Assembly: GCA_900321775.1 (NCBI GenBank)
Contig: ONXE01000004.1
Coordinates: 1 to 29,078, forward strand
DNA length: 29,078 bases
Source of the DNA: an uncultured Bacteroidales bacterium
Lineage (GTDB): Bacteria > Bacteroidota > Bacteroidia > Bacteroidales > Paludibacteraceae
Direction of reading: 5' to 3'
The notes under the pieces are model-generated. The model was not told where the DNA came from, did no database searches, and saw nothing but the letters and a program-made list of their open reading frames with translations. The translations under genes were made by a program, and so were the position numbers. Shown here one piece after another: positions 7,169-14,243 of the stretch (position 1 is its first letter; the number at the start of each line of letters is the position of its first letter).

Positions 7169-8984
7169 ACTCTCCCATGGATGCGTTGTAGAGGAAGCGC
7201 TTGATGGATTTCTTGGGGGTCTTCTCGAACTCATGCGGGAAGATGCGAATCTGTGTAAGTTGCTCGTAAGCAGCCACTTGAGTATTGACCTGCTTGCGGT
7301 TAGCCTCCATCTGTTCTCGGATTTGGGCTGTTGTGAAGTGTGCTTTGTCCACAGCCTCCATGTCGGGGCAGACGAGAGCCACGAGGGCGTTGTCGGCGTT
7401 CTGCATGACGAGCGACTCGAGCACGAACGGCATATTGTTGAGCACGTCCTCAATCTCTTCGGGGTAGATGTTCTGTCCGGAAGGACCGAGGAGCATGGTC
7501 TTGCTGCGCCCTTTGATGAACAGGTTTCCACCTTCGTCCAGTACGCCGAGGTCGCCGGTACGAAGCCATCCGTCCTCCGTGAAGACGTCGCGCGTAGCTT
7601 CTTCGTTTTTGAAATAGCCTGTCATGACATTCTCTCCACGCACTTCTATCTCGCCTATTCCGGCGCTGTTGGGGGAGGTAATACGTCCTTCCATAAGCGG
7701 CAAGATGCGTCCGCAAGAGCCCGGAACGAACTCGTAATGAGGAGCAAAGCAGATAAGCGGGGCGCACTCGGTCATACCATAGCCAACGGTGAAGGGGAAC
7801 TTGATTTTACGGAAGAACGCCTCGACTTCGGGGTTGAGCGCAGCTCCGCCGATGATGATTTGGTCGAAGTTGCCTCCGAAGGCCTGAATCAGTCGGTTGC
7901 GGATGGTGGCATGGATGGCGGAGGAGAGTCCGGGGATAGTAAACACCCAGCTCTTCAGAGGGTCGGAGAGCAGCGGTTGGATCATCTTCTTGTATATCTT
8001 CTCGATGATGAGGGGCACGGTGAAGATAGTAGTGGGTTTGATTTCCTCGAAGGCCTGCAGCAGAATCTTGGCAGCAAGCGGGCGTCCGTAATAACAGGTG
8101 TAACCACCGGCGCAGAAATTGCTGAGGAAGTCGAAGGCGCAACCGTAGGCGTGTGCCAGCGGAAGGAAGCAGAGGAATCGGCTGTCGTTTCGGACAATCT
8201 TGGTCTGGAAGCCGAATGAGACATTACCAGCCAGTGCGTTCAACGGCGTGACCACTCCTTTGGAGAAACCGGTTGTTCCGGAGGTGTAGTTGATAGAGGC
8301 AATCTCTGAGTTGTCGCGCCAGTCGTAACGAACTCGGTCGCGGTAGAAATCGCCCTGGAACTTCTCCTGAAAGAGTTGTTCGATATGCTCGGGCATGAGG
8401 TCTTTCTCGTTGAGGATGGGTTCCTCTTCCCTTACCTCTGGCACCTCAGGCACCTCAACCTCCTTGCCCTGTTTGAGTTTTTTCTCGGCTTTCTCTGCAG
8501 CTTTCTCCAGTTTGGCTGCAGCCTTCGTAGCCGCCTTGATTTCTTTCTCGGAGAGCATGCGCACCTGTATAGCCAGGGGAGCGAAGTTGGTGAGAGAGAA
8601 GACTGCGCGGACCTCGGGCATGTTGTGCAGGTCGAGGTTTTCCCAGATGGCATCACCTGCGAAGAGGAGTTTGGACTCGGAGTGGTTGATGATATGCGTG
8701 ACATCTCCGGGCTTGAAGTCCTGCAGGATAGGCACGACAACGGCTCCGTAGGTGAGGATAGCCACGTAGGTCATGGCCCAGTTGCAACTGTTGCGGCCGA
8801 TGAGGGCGACCTTGTCGTTTTTCTCTATACCGCACTCGCTAAGAAGAATATGCAGGCGCTCAATTTGAGCAGCCACCTCGCCGTAGGTGTAAATCTTCGG
8901 CTGCCCGTAATCGCTCATTGCAGGGCTATCCCAATGCATGCGGATAGCATCCTCAAATAGGCGTACTAAATTTTCCTTAATCAT
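7167..8984 (-). CDS. Long-chain acyl-CoA synthetase (AMP-binding) with a K/E-rich insertion
   Basis: This 605-residue adenylate-forming enzyme activates fatty acids to acyl-AMP and acyl-CoA. Visible motifs are the P-loop INYTSGTTGFSKG (about 231-243), GYGMTECAP, GWLRTGDLG, KGRSKTMLLG with NIYPEEIED, and the C-terminal catalytic lysine region TPKKSIKR. An unusual Ala/Lys/Glu-rich stretch with a PEVPEV pair (about residues 147-189) sits just before the P-loop and makes it longer than the usual roughly 550 residues. It is the last gene of the ruvX operon (45 nt after the preceding gene) and ends in a strong terminator. The fatty-acid chain length it prefers cannot be read from the sequence. Confidence 0.9.
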   Translation of the reverse strand: MIKENLVRLFEDAIRMHWDSPAMSDYGQPKIYTYGEVAAQIERLHILLSECGIEKNDKVALIGRNSCNWAMTYVAILTYGAVVVPILQDFKPGDVTHIINHSESKLLFAGDAIWENLDLHNMPEVRAVFSLTNFAPLAIQVRMLSEKEIKAATKAAAKLEKAAEKAEKKLKQGKEVEVPEVPEVREEEPILNEKDLMPEHIEQLFQEKFQGDFYRDRVRYDWRDNSEIASINYTSGTTGFSKGVVTPLNALAGNVSFGFQTKIVRNDSRFLCFLPLAHAYGCAFDFLSNFCAGGYTCYYGRPLAAKILLQAFEEIKPTTIFTVPLIIEKIYKKMIQPLLSDPLKSWVFTIPGLSSAIHATIRNRLIQAFGGNFDQIIIGGAALNPEVEAFFRKIKFPFTVGYGMTECAPLICFAPHYEFVPGSCGRILPLMEGRITSPNSAGIGEIEVRGENVMTGYFKNEEATRDVFTEDGWLRTGDLGVLDEGGNLFIKGRSKTMLLGPSGQNIYPEEIEDVLNNMPFVLESLVMQNADNALVALVCPDMEAVDKAHFTTAQIREQMEANRKQVNTQVAAYEQLTQIRIFPHEFEKTPKKSIKRFLYNASMGE

Positions 8985-9029
8985 AACTAAATTTTGTAGT
9001 CAGTAACCGTTAACCGGTCACCTGAACTT

Positions 9030-9410
9030 TTATTTAACAGACCAAATACTATCGACAACAAAAACGCTCTGTCCGCGCCATGGAAGGGGAGCGAAATAGC
9101 GCTTGTAGTGCAGTTCCACCTGCTTGCCGGTGCAGTGCATGAGTGAATCCGCCACACGTTCATCCTCTACAGAGAAAACGAACTCGTTGCTGGCCACACC
9201 GGCTGTATTGGCAGCCTTGGAGCGCAGTCCGCTTTGGATGACCTTACCTTCGTAGGTTTTGAAAACCACGCCCTGGTAGGAGAAATAGTTGAGTTCACCG
9301 GTATCGGTTCCTTCAGCGTAGGGGAACCAGTAACGGAAATAACAGAAACCACCCAGCGCCAAAAGGACGATGACACTGATAATAGAAATCACTTTGGTAG
9401 AAGTACTCAT
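9030..9410 (-). CDS. Conserved membrane-anchored protein of unknown function
   Basis: This 126-residue protein has a single N-terminal membrane helix (about residues 8-25: ISIISVIVLLALGGFCYF), then a small extracytoplasmic domain (NYFSYQGVVFKTYEGKVI, later VFSVEDERVADSLM and a closing VFVVDSIW). It has no lipobox and no recognised catalytic motif. Position inside the operon, between DUF3109 and the acyl-CoA ligase with short spacers (51 and 45 nt), supports it as real. The 51-nt spacer upstream is very AT-rich with TTAATATTAA-type palindromes. I recall similar short proteins in Bacteroidales but cannot assign a function. Confidence 0.8.
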   Translation of the reverse strand: MSTSTKVISIISVIVLLALGGFCYFRYWFPYAEGTDTGELNYFSYQGVVFKTYEGKVIQSGLRSKAANTAGVASNEFVFSVEDERVADSLMHCTGKQVELHYKRYFAPLPWRGQSVFVVDSIWSVK

Positions 9411-9461
9411 AATATAAATAGTTAATTATTAATGTTAATATTAATTAGCGGCAGGCAGCAA

Positions 9462-10064
9462 TCAGTTGGAATTCAGTTGTTTTTGCCACTGTTCTGCGGT
9501 GAGGCAGAGTTCGTCGTACCATTCCTGTCCGAAGCGTCGGATGAGGGGTTCACGTAGGCACTCGTAGAGTTTGACATGCTTCTTTTTGCCAAGCACTCTG
9601 GCGCAATGGCAGATGTCCCATCTATGGTACTCGAGGGCGCTCATGGCAGGAGCGTCTCCGCGTGCTTCGAACTCCTTGACGCGGATGGGATAGAGGTGGC
9701 ATGAGACGGGCTTGAGAAAGTCGGTCTTGCCTGCACGGAACGCTTTCTCTATCAGGCAATAACACCAGCCGTTGTGGTCCACCCGTGAGAAGACGCAATC
9801 CTTGCCATCCACTATCTGTGTGACCAGTTCGCCTTCGGGGTCGCGGTAACTGATGCCGCGTTCCTCAACAGCTTTGCGGGCTTCGGGAGTCATCTCGGGC
9901 AAGAGCATAGGGAGCAACTCCTGCAGGCGGGCGTTCTCTTCCTCGGTCAGAGGTGCTCCGGCATCTCCTTCGATACAGCAACAGCCCCGACAGGTGTCGA
10001 GATCGCAGCAGAACTCCTTCTCGAGGATGTCCAGACTGACCACCGTATTTCCGATAATTACCAT
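9462..10064 (-). CDS. DUF3109 family cysteine-rich protein
   Basis: This soluble protein has 200 residues from ATG 10064; the TTG six bases upstream is less likely. The cysteine pattern is that of the DUF3109/YkgJ-like group: CCDLDTCRGCCCIEGDAGAP near the N-terminus, then CVF, CYC, KPVSCHLYPIR and CHCAR. Such clusters are thought to bind zinc or an Fe-S centre. Its role is unknown. It follows mntP after 26 nt and precedes the membrane-anchored protein in the ruvX operon. Confidence 0.85.
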   Translation of the reverse strand: MVIIGNTVVSLDILEKEFCCDLDTCRGCCCIEGDAGAPLTEEENARLQELLPMLLPEMTPEARKAVEERGISYRDPEGELVTQIVDGKDCVFSRVDHNGWCYCLIEKAFRAGKTDFLKPVSCHLYPIRVKEFEARGDAPAMSALEYHRWDICHCARVLGKKKHVKLYECLREPLIRRFGQEWYDELCLTAEQWQKQLNSN

Positions 10065-10090
10065 TTTCAATCAGTACCCTTTAAGGAAAG

Positions 10091-10651
10091 TTAGAGGGGC
10101 CACCACCCCATTCCTTCAACAAATATTTTTACGCCTATGCCGATAAGGACGAGTCCTCCCAGCAGTTCCACGTTGACGGGCAAATGTGTTCCGAGCCGTT
10201 TACCAACATGATAGCCCAGCAGCGAGAAAGCGAAACTCACAAAGGCGATAATGCCCATATCAAGCAGTACCGATTTCCACGAATACGGCACGAAGATCAC
10301 GCCTGTTGCCAGCGCGTCGATGGACGTTGCAACTGCCAGGGTAAGCAGTTCTGCAATACTCCCGTCTGACTTGGAGTTGTTCTCTTCGACCTCGTGAAAA
10401 CTCTCCCAAATCATCTTGCCGCCGATAATGGTCAGCAACACCAGGGCAATCCAGTGGTCGAAACGGTCGATGACGTTAGCGAACGCCGAACCTGCGACAT
10501 ACCCAATCAGCGGCATCCCGCCCTGAAAAACGCCAAAGAACACCGCCATCAACCAAGGCCGCTTGCCACATACTACTCCTTTCATGGAACTGACAGCGAA
10601 GCAGTCCATGGCAAGGCCTACGGCGAGTAGTATGACAGATAGAAGGTTCAT
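10091..10651 (-). CDS. mntP: Manganese efflux pump MntP
   Basis: This 186-residue protein has six predicted membrane helices. Family motifs with conserved acidic residues are visible in both halves: VGLAMDCFAVS (residues 12-22) and AVATSIDALATG in the middle. Length fits the family (about 185-190). MntP exports excess manganese from the cytoplasm. Its ATG overlaps the stop of def by 4 nt (ATGA at 10648-10651), so translation is probably coupled. In many bacteria mntP is controlled by a yybP-ykoY riboswitch or MntR; here there is no room for one, so expression should follow the operon promoter. Peptide deformylase is metal dependent, but a functional link is only a guess. Confidence 0.93.
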   Translation of the reverse strand: MNLLSVILLAVGLAMDCFAVSSMKGVVCGKRPWLMAVFFGVFQGGMPLIGYVAGSAFANVIDRFDHWIALVLLTIIGGKMIWESFHEVEENNSKSDGSIAELLTLAVATSIDALATGVIFVPYSWKSVLLDMGIIAFVSFAFSLLGYHVGKRLGTHLPVNVELLGGLVLIGIGVKIFVEGMGWWPL

Positions 10652-11202
10652 CCGTTCAGTTTACATTTGTACTTGCCTGTCAGTTTGCCCTTGGCTATTT
10701 TCTGCAGCTTGGAGCTAACGAACTGACGACGGATGGGCGAGATACGGTCCGTGAAGACGTTGCCCTGCAGGTGGTCGTACTCGTGCTCGAAAATACGGGC
10801 CTTGAAGCCTGTCAGTTCCTCCTCATGCTCTTTCCAGTCGGCATCATAGTAGCGGACGCGGATAGTCTTGGGTCGGAGCACATTCTCGCTGATGCCCGGG
10901 AGGGACAGACAACCCTCGCTATAGAGCACTTTCTCCTCCGACTCTTCGATAATCTCGGGGTTGACGAAGGGTTGCTTGAAGTCCGCGCACTCGGGATACT
11001 CTTCTTTCAGTTCGGTTCCATCGACGATGAAGAGGCGTATTCCCTGCCCTACTTGGGGGGCGGCGAGTCCACATCCTTCAGCCTGAAGGAGGGTTTCAAA
11101 CATATTAGCAATCAGCGTCTTCAGCTCAGGGAAATCCTGAGGCACATCTTCCGCTTCGCGGCGAAGAACCGGCTGGCCATATAGATAAATAGGTAAAACC
11201 AT
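10648..11202 (-). CDS. def: Peptide deformylase
   Basis: This 184-residue metalloenzyme removes the N-formyl group from nascent proteins at the ribosome exit. All three family motifs are intact: GCGLAAPQVG (residues about 43-52), EGCLSLPG with the metal-binding cysteine, and HEYDHLQG with the two metal-binding histidines and catalytic glutamate. The start ATG is at 11202, with the 7-nt repeat array between it and the upstream ruvX stop. It overlaps mntP by 4 nt. The order ruvX-def is common in Bacteroidales. Confidence 0.97.
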   Translation of the reverse strand: MVLPIYLYGQPVLRREAEDVPQDFPELKTLIANMFETLLQAEGCGLAAPQVGQGIRLFIVDGTELKEEYPECADFKQPFVNPEIIEESEEKVLYSEGCLSLPGISENVLRPKTIRVRYYDADWKEHEEELTGFKARIFEHEYDHLQGNVFTDRISPIRRQFVSSKLQKIAKGKLTGKYKCKLNG

Positions 11203-11218
11203 ATTAATTGACGATTGG

Positions 11219-11253
11219 ACGATTTACGATTTACGATTTACGATTTACTATTT
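11219..11253. repeat. ACGATTT heptamer array between ruvX and def
   Basis: Four exact ACGATTT copies (11219-11246) followed by ACTATTT (11247-11253) and preceded by a degenerate copy. The array reaches into the last codons of ruvX, so that the ruvX stop codon (11248-11250) lies in the final degenerate unit. Confidence 0.9.
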
Positions 11254-11667
11254 TTGAGAGATTGATTGGAGGTAATCCTCGAGGATGATGCAGGCAGCGA
11301 TGCGGTCCACTGTGGCTTTGTCCTGCCGTGCTTTTTTGCGAAGGCCTCCGTCGAGCATGGCTTTGTGGGCGAGGACGGAAGTGAAGCGCTCGTCGAAAGG
11401 GACGAGAGGGACGGCAGGGAAGCGTTTTTGAAACTCATTCATGAAAGGGCGTATCTGTTGCATGGAAGCACTGTCCTCGCCTGAGCTCTGTTTGGGCTGA
11501 CCAATCACGACCTGGTCCACTGTTTCGCGGGCGAAATAGTCTGCGAGCCAATCCAAGAGTGTATGGGTAGGGACAGTGAGCAATGGTCCCGCTGTTATTC
11601 TCAGGGGATCGGTGACGGCAAGGCCTGTTCGGCGCGTGCCGTAGTCAATAGCTAAAATGCGGCCCAT
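11248..11667 (-). CDS. ruvX: RuvX / YqgF family protein (putative Holliday junction resolvase, pre-16S rRNA nuclease)
   Basis: The product has 139 residues from ATG 11667. A longer frame upstream (to 11772) runs through the promoter and is not translated. The start MGRILAIDYGTRRTGLAVTD is the RNase H-like beta strand with catalytic Asp; VVIGQPKQSSGEDS and VPFDERFTSV are the other conserved blocks, and DRIAACIILEDYL closes the domain with the last acidic residues. YqgF trims the 5' end of pre-16S rRNA and has been proposed as a resolvase. It is the first gene of the operon running to the acyl-CoA ligase. Confidence 0.95.
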   Translation of the reverse strand: MGRILAIDYGTRRTGLAVTDPLRITAGPLLTVPTHTLLDWLADYFARETVDQVVIGQPKQSSGEDSASMQQIRPFMNEFQKRFPAVPLVPFDERFTSVLAHKAMLDGGLRKKARQDKATVDRIAACIILEDYLQSISQK

Positions 11668-11692
11668 ATTATGCACTATACTAAATTGGGTA

Positions 11693-11723
11693 CAAAGGTA
11701 CACAATTTTTCTGAGACTACCAA
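11693..11723 (-). promoter_or_regulatory. Promoter of the ruvX-def-mntP operon
   Basis: Minus strand: TTG (11723-11721), a 20-nt spacer, TACCTTTG (11700-11693). The ruvX ATG follows 25 nt after the -7 box, leaving a very short leader. A TGCATTTTTTTTG stretch lies upstream (11744-11732). This decides the ruvX start. Confidence 0.85.
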
Positions 11724-11969
11724 ATAAAAAACAAAAAAAATGCAAAAAAGTGCTGTTTGAGTTGGTTCTCACGGCGAGAGTGGACTATTTTCGGGCAGAG
11801 CAAAGGGCAAAAGTCGAAGGTCGAGTCTAATAGGCGTAGTGGTCATAGCGACACTGCTGTGCCCTCTTGCGAAAGCCATGAATCGGGTCAATCGGGCCTG
11901 TTTGAAGGTACCGTTTAAAGGTGTGTGATGCACCTATAGGCCGGGATTTTTCTGAAAAAAAACAATAAC
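11724..11969. other. Spacer between ruvX promoter and rpsA terminator, no gene seen
   Basis: About 250 nt. Apart from the T-rich upstream element next to the ruvX promoter, I see no coding frame with realistic codon use, no RNA gene and no strong hairpin. Confidence 0.5.
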
Positions 11970-12003
11970 AAAAAAACAGCAGCCGCGTGATGCGACTGCT
12001 GTT
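11970..12003 (-). terminator. rpsA terminator
   Basis: On the minus strand AACAGCAG (12003-11996) pairs with CTGCTGTT (11982-11975), extended by CGC/GCG after a mismatch. A T-run follows (A run 11971-11976 on plus). It lies 20 nt after the rpsA stop. Confidence 0.92.
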
Positions 12004-12023
12004 GGTAGTAGAGTAAAAGCGTC

Positions 12024-13865
12024 TTACTCAGCCTTGGGCTCTTCAGCTTCGGGCTCAGCCTTCTTAGCCTTAGCGGCCTTGGCGGGCTTAGCAGCCTTCT
12101 TGCTGTCAGCAGCGTCCATCTCGGCCTTGAGGGCAGCGAGAGCGGAGAGGTCACCGAGGGTGGTTTTCTCTACAGAGATAACCGGAGCGGCAACTTCTTT
12201 CTTGGCGTTCTTGCGAGCGGGCTTGGTGTCGTCCTCTTTCTGAGCCTCCCAAGTGCGGAGGTGCGAGAGGAGGATACGCTTAGCGTCTTTGTTGAACTCG
12301 ATAACCTTGAAGTTGAGTTTCTCGCCAACAGCGACGGGAGACTTGTCTTCTTTCTGGAGGTGACGGGTGGTGCAGAAGCCTTCTACTCCGTAGTCGAGGG
12401 AAATAACGGCGCCCTTGTCGGAGAGTTCGGCAATCGTACCTTCGTGGATCGAGTCGATGGAGAAGATGTTCTCCAGGCCATCCCACGGGTTGTCCTCCAA
12501 CTGCTTGTGACCGAGGGAGAGACGACGGTTCTCTTTGTCGATTTCGAGAACGACAACGTCGAGGTTGGCACCAATCTGAGTAAACTCGTTGGGGTGCTTG
12601 ATCTTCTTGGTCCAGCTGAGGTCAGAGATATGGATGAGGCCATCGATACCCTCTTCGATCTCAACGAATACGCCGAACGTAGTGAAGTTGCGTACGCGAG
12701 CGGTATGTTTGCTACCGATGGGGTAACGCTCCTCGATGTTCTCCCAAGGATCGGCCTTAAGCTGCTTGATGCCGAGAGACATCTTGCGCTCGTCGCGGTC
12801 GAGGGTAAGGATAACAGCTTCGATTTCGTCGCCAACTTTGAGGAAATCCTTGGCGCTGCGCAGGTGCTGGCTCCAAGACATCTCGCTTACGTGAACGAGA
12901 CCCTCTACGCCCGGTGCAACCTCAACGAATGCGCCGTAGTCAGCCATAACAACAACCGTACCTTTGACGGTGTCGCCCACTTTGAGGTTAGGATCAAGAG
13001 CGTCCCAAGGATGCGGTGTGAGCTGCTTCAGGCCGAGAGCGATACGTTTCTTCTCCTCATCGAAGTCGAGGATAACGACGTTGATCTTCTGGTCAAGAGC
13101 GACAATCTCTTTCGGGTCGCTAACGCGTCCCCAGCTGAGGTCGGTGATGTGAATGAGACCGTCCACGCCTCCGAGGTCAACGAATACACCGTAGTTGGTG
13201 ATGTTCTTAACGGTTCCTTCGAGAACCTGACCTTTCTCAAGACGAGAAACGATTTCTTTCTTCTGTGCCTCGAGTTCAGCCTCGATAAGCGCTTTGTGAG
13301 AAACAACGACGTTGCGGAACTCTTGGTTGATCTTGACGATCTTGAACTCCATAGTTTTGCCGACGAAAACGTCGTAGTCGCGGATAGGCTTGACGTCGAT
13401 CTGGCTGCCGGGGAGGAAAGCCTCGGTACCGAGTACGTCAACGATCATGCCACCTTTGGTGCGGCACTTGATGAAGCCTTTAACGATTTCCTCGTTAGCA
13501 AGAGCCTCGTTAACGCGATCCCAAGACTGGGCAGCGCGGGCCTGCTTGTGCGAGAGTTCGAGTTGTCCGTTTTTGTCTTCGGGCGTAACTACATACACCT
13601 CCACCTCGTCACCAACCTTGAGGTCAGGATTGTAGCGGAACTCAGCAGCGGGAACGATACCATCGCTCTTGAAACCTACGGAGACAATTACTTCACGTTT
13701 GTTGATTGCTTTTACGATGCCTTTCACAACTTCGCCCTGCTTCACAGCATTAAGGGTGTTGTCATACTTGGCGGTAAGTTCTTCCTTTGTTTGACCTACT
13801 TTGGTTACGTCACCATTCTCATAGGCCTCCCAGTCGAAGTTCTGGAGATCAATGTTTTCTGCCAT
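12024..13865 (-). CDS. rpsA: 30S ribosomal protein S1
   Basis: The product has 613 residues from ATG 13865; the frame extends 13 codons further up, but MAENIDLQNF is the natural start. Six S1 (OB-fold) domains follow: GEVVKGIVKAINKREVIVSV (about 43), EEIVKGFIKCRTKGGMIVDV (about 125), GQVLEGTVKNITNYGVFVDL (about 210), GDTVKGTVVVMADYGAFVEV (about 298), an atypical GSKHTARVRNFTTFGVFVEI (about 385) and DSIHEGTIAELSDKGAVISL (about 470). A low-complexity Lys/Ala/Glu tail closes the protein. S1 binds mRNA leaders on the small subunit; in Bacteroidota, which lack strong Shine-Dalgarno sites, it is likely important for initiation. The gene has its own promoter, a leader of about 130 nt and a terminator. 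Confidence 0.97.
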   Translation of the reverse strand: MAENIDLQNFDWEAYENGDVTKVGQTKEELTAKYDNTLNAVKQGEVVKGIVKAINKREVIVSVGFKSDGIVPAAEFRYNPDLKVGDEVEVYVVTPEDKNGQLELSHKQARAAQSWDRVNEALANEEIVKGFIKCRTKGGMIVDVLGTEAFLPGSQIDVKPIRDYDVFVGKTMEFKIVKINQEFRNVVVSHKALIEAELEAQKKEIVSRLEKGQVLEGTVKNITNYGVFVDLGGVDGLIHITDLSWGRVSDPKEIVALDQKINVVILDFDEEKKRIALGLKQLTPHPWDALDPNLKVGDTVKGTVVVMADYGAFVEVAPGVEGLVHVSEMSWSQHLRSAKDFLKVGDEIEAVILTLDRDERKMSLGIKQLKADPWENIEERYPIGSKHTARVRNFTTFGVFVEIEEGIDGLIHISDLSWTKKIKHPNEFTQIGANLDVVVLEIDKENRRLSLGHKQLEDNPWDGLENIFSIDSIHEGTIAELSDKGAVISLDYGVEGFCTTRHLQKEDKSPVAVGEKLNFKVIEFNKDAKRILLSHLRTWEAQKEDDTKPARKNAKKEVAAPVISVEKTTLGDLSALAALKAEMDAADSKKAAKPAKAAKAKKAEPEAEEPKAE

Positions 13866-14004
13866 TGCGGAAAATTGTGTGCTTGGACTCGGGCGTCTCG
13901 CCACTCGTGCGCCACGCGCCTATCCATGCGTTTAAAAAGTTAAACATTCAGTTAGTTTGCTGCCCCGAGGGACACACTTTTTCGGGACGCGCCCAAAAAA
14001 GCAT
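13866..14004 (-). other. rpsA 5' leader with inverted repeats
   Basis: About 130 nt separate the predicted transcription start from the rpsA ATG. The leader holds GC-rich self-complementary stretches, for example CCCGA at 13985-13981 with TCGGG at 13970-13966 (minus strand), and a CGC/GCG-rich part at 13880-13920. S1 represses its own synthesis in other bacteria, so a structured operator is possible here, but I did not recognise a known motif. Confidence 0.3.
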
Positions 14005-14057
14005 GCAAAGTTACTGCTTTTTTCTGACATGACCAAACTTTTTGGCAAAAAAATGCA
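14005..14057 (-). promoter_or_regulatory. rpsA promoter, near-identical to the tRNA-Gln/rplY promoter
   Basis: Minus strand: TTTG (14037-14034), a 20-nt spacer, TAACTTTG (14013-14006). The upstream flank carries a T-run after TGCA (14057-14046). The 53-nt block matches 28580-28632 with four mismatches. Between 14058 and 14185 nothing else is recognised. Confidence 0.88.
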
Positions 14058-14185
14058 CTTTGGGGGCTATTTTTCGCAAAATCCCTGCATATTTGAGAAA
14101 AAAGCAGGACGGAATTGTCTCTTTTTGCCTGTTTGTATATTAAGACCTCCGAAGGAGACTGCTTCCCCAATTTAACAAATACAAC

Positions 14186-14215
14186 AACGGCGAGAGGAGT
14201 GAGCCTTTCGCCGTT
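14186..14215 (-). terminator. Probable terminator of the large LRR protein gene
   Basis: Minus strand: AACGGCGA (14215-14208) pairs with TCGCCGTT (14193-14186), with further AGG/CCT pairing inside. The following bases are only moderately T-rich. It lies about 30 nt beyond the stop codon at 14244. Confidence 0.6.
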
Positions 14216-14243
14216 GGAGAGAATTAGGGATGAGTGGTTGGTG

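Noticed and set aside
12261..13943. A 560-codon plus-strand frame opposite rpsA
   Set aside because: It is a shadow caused by the regular codon use of rpsA; the S1 domains on the other strand are unmistakable.
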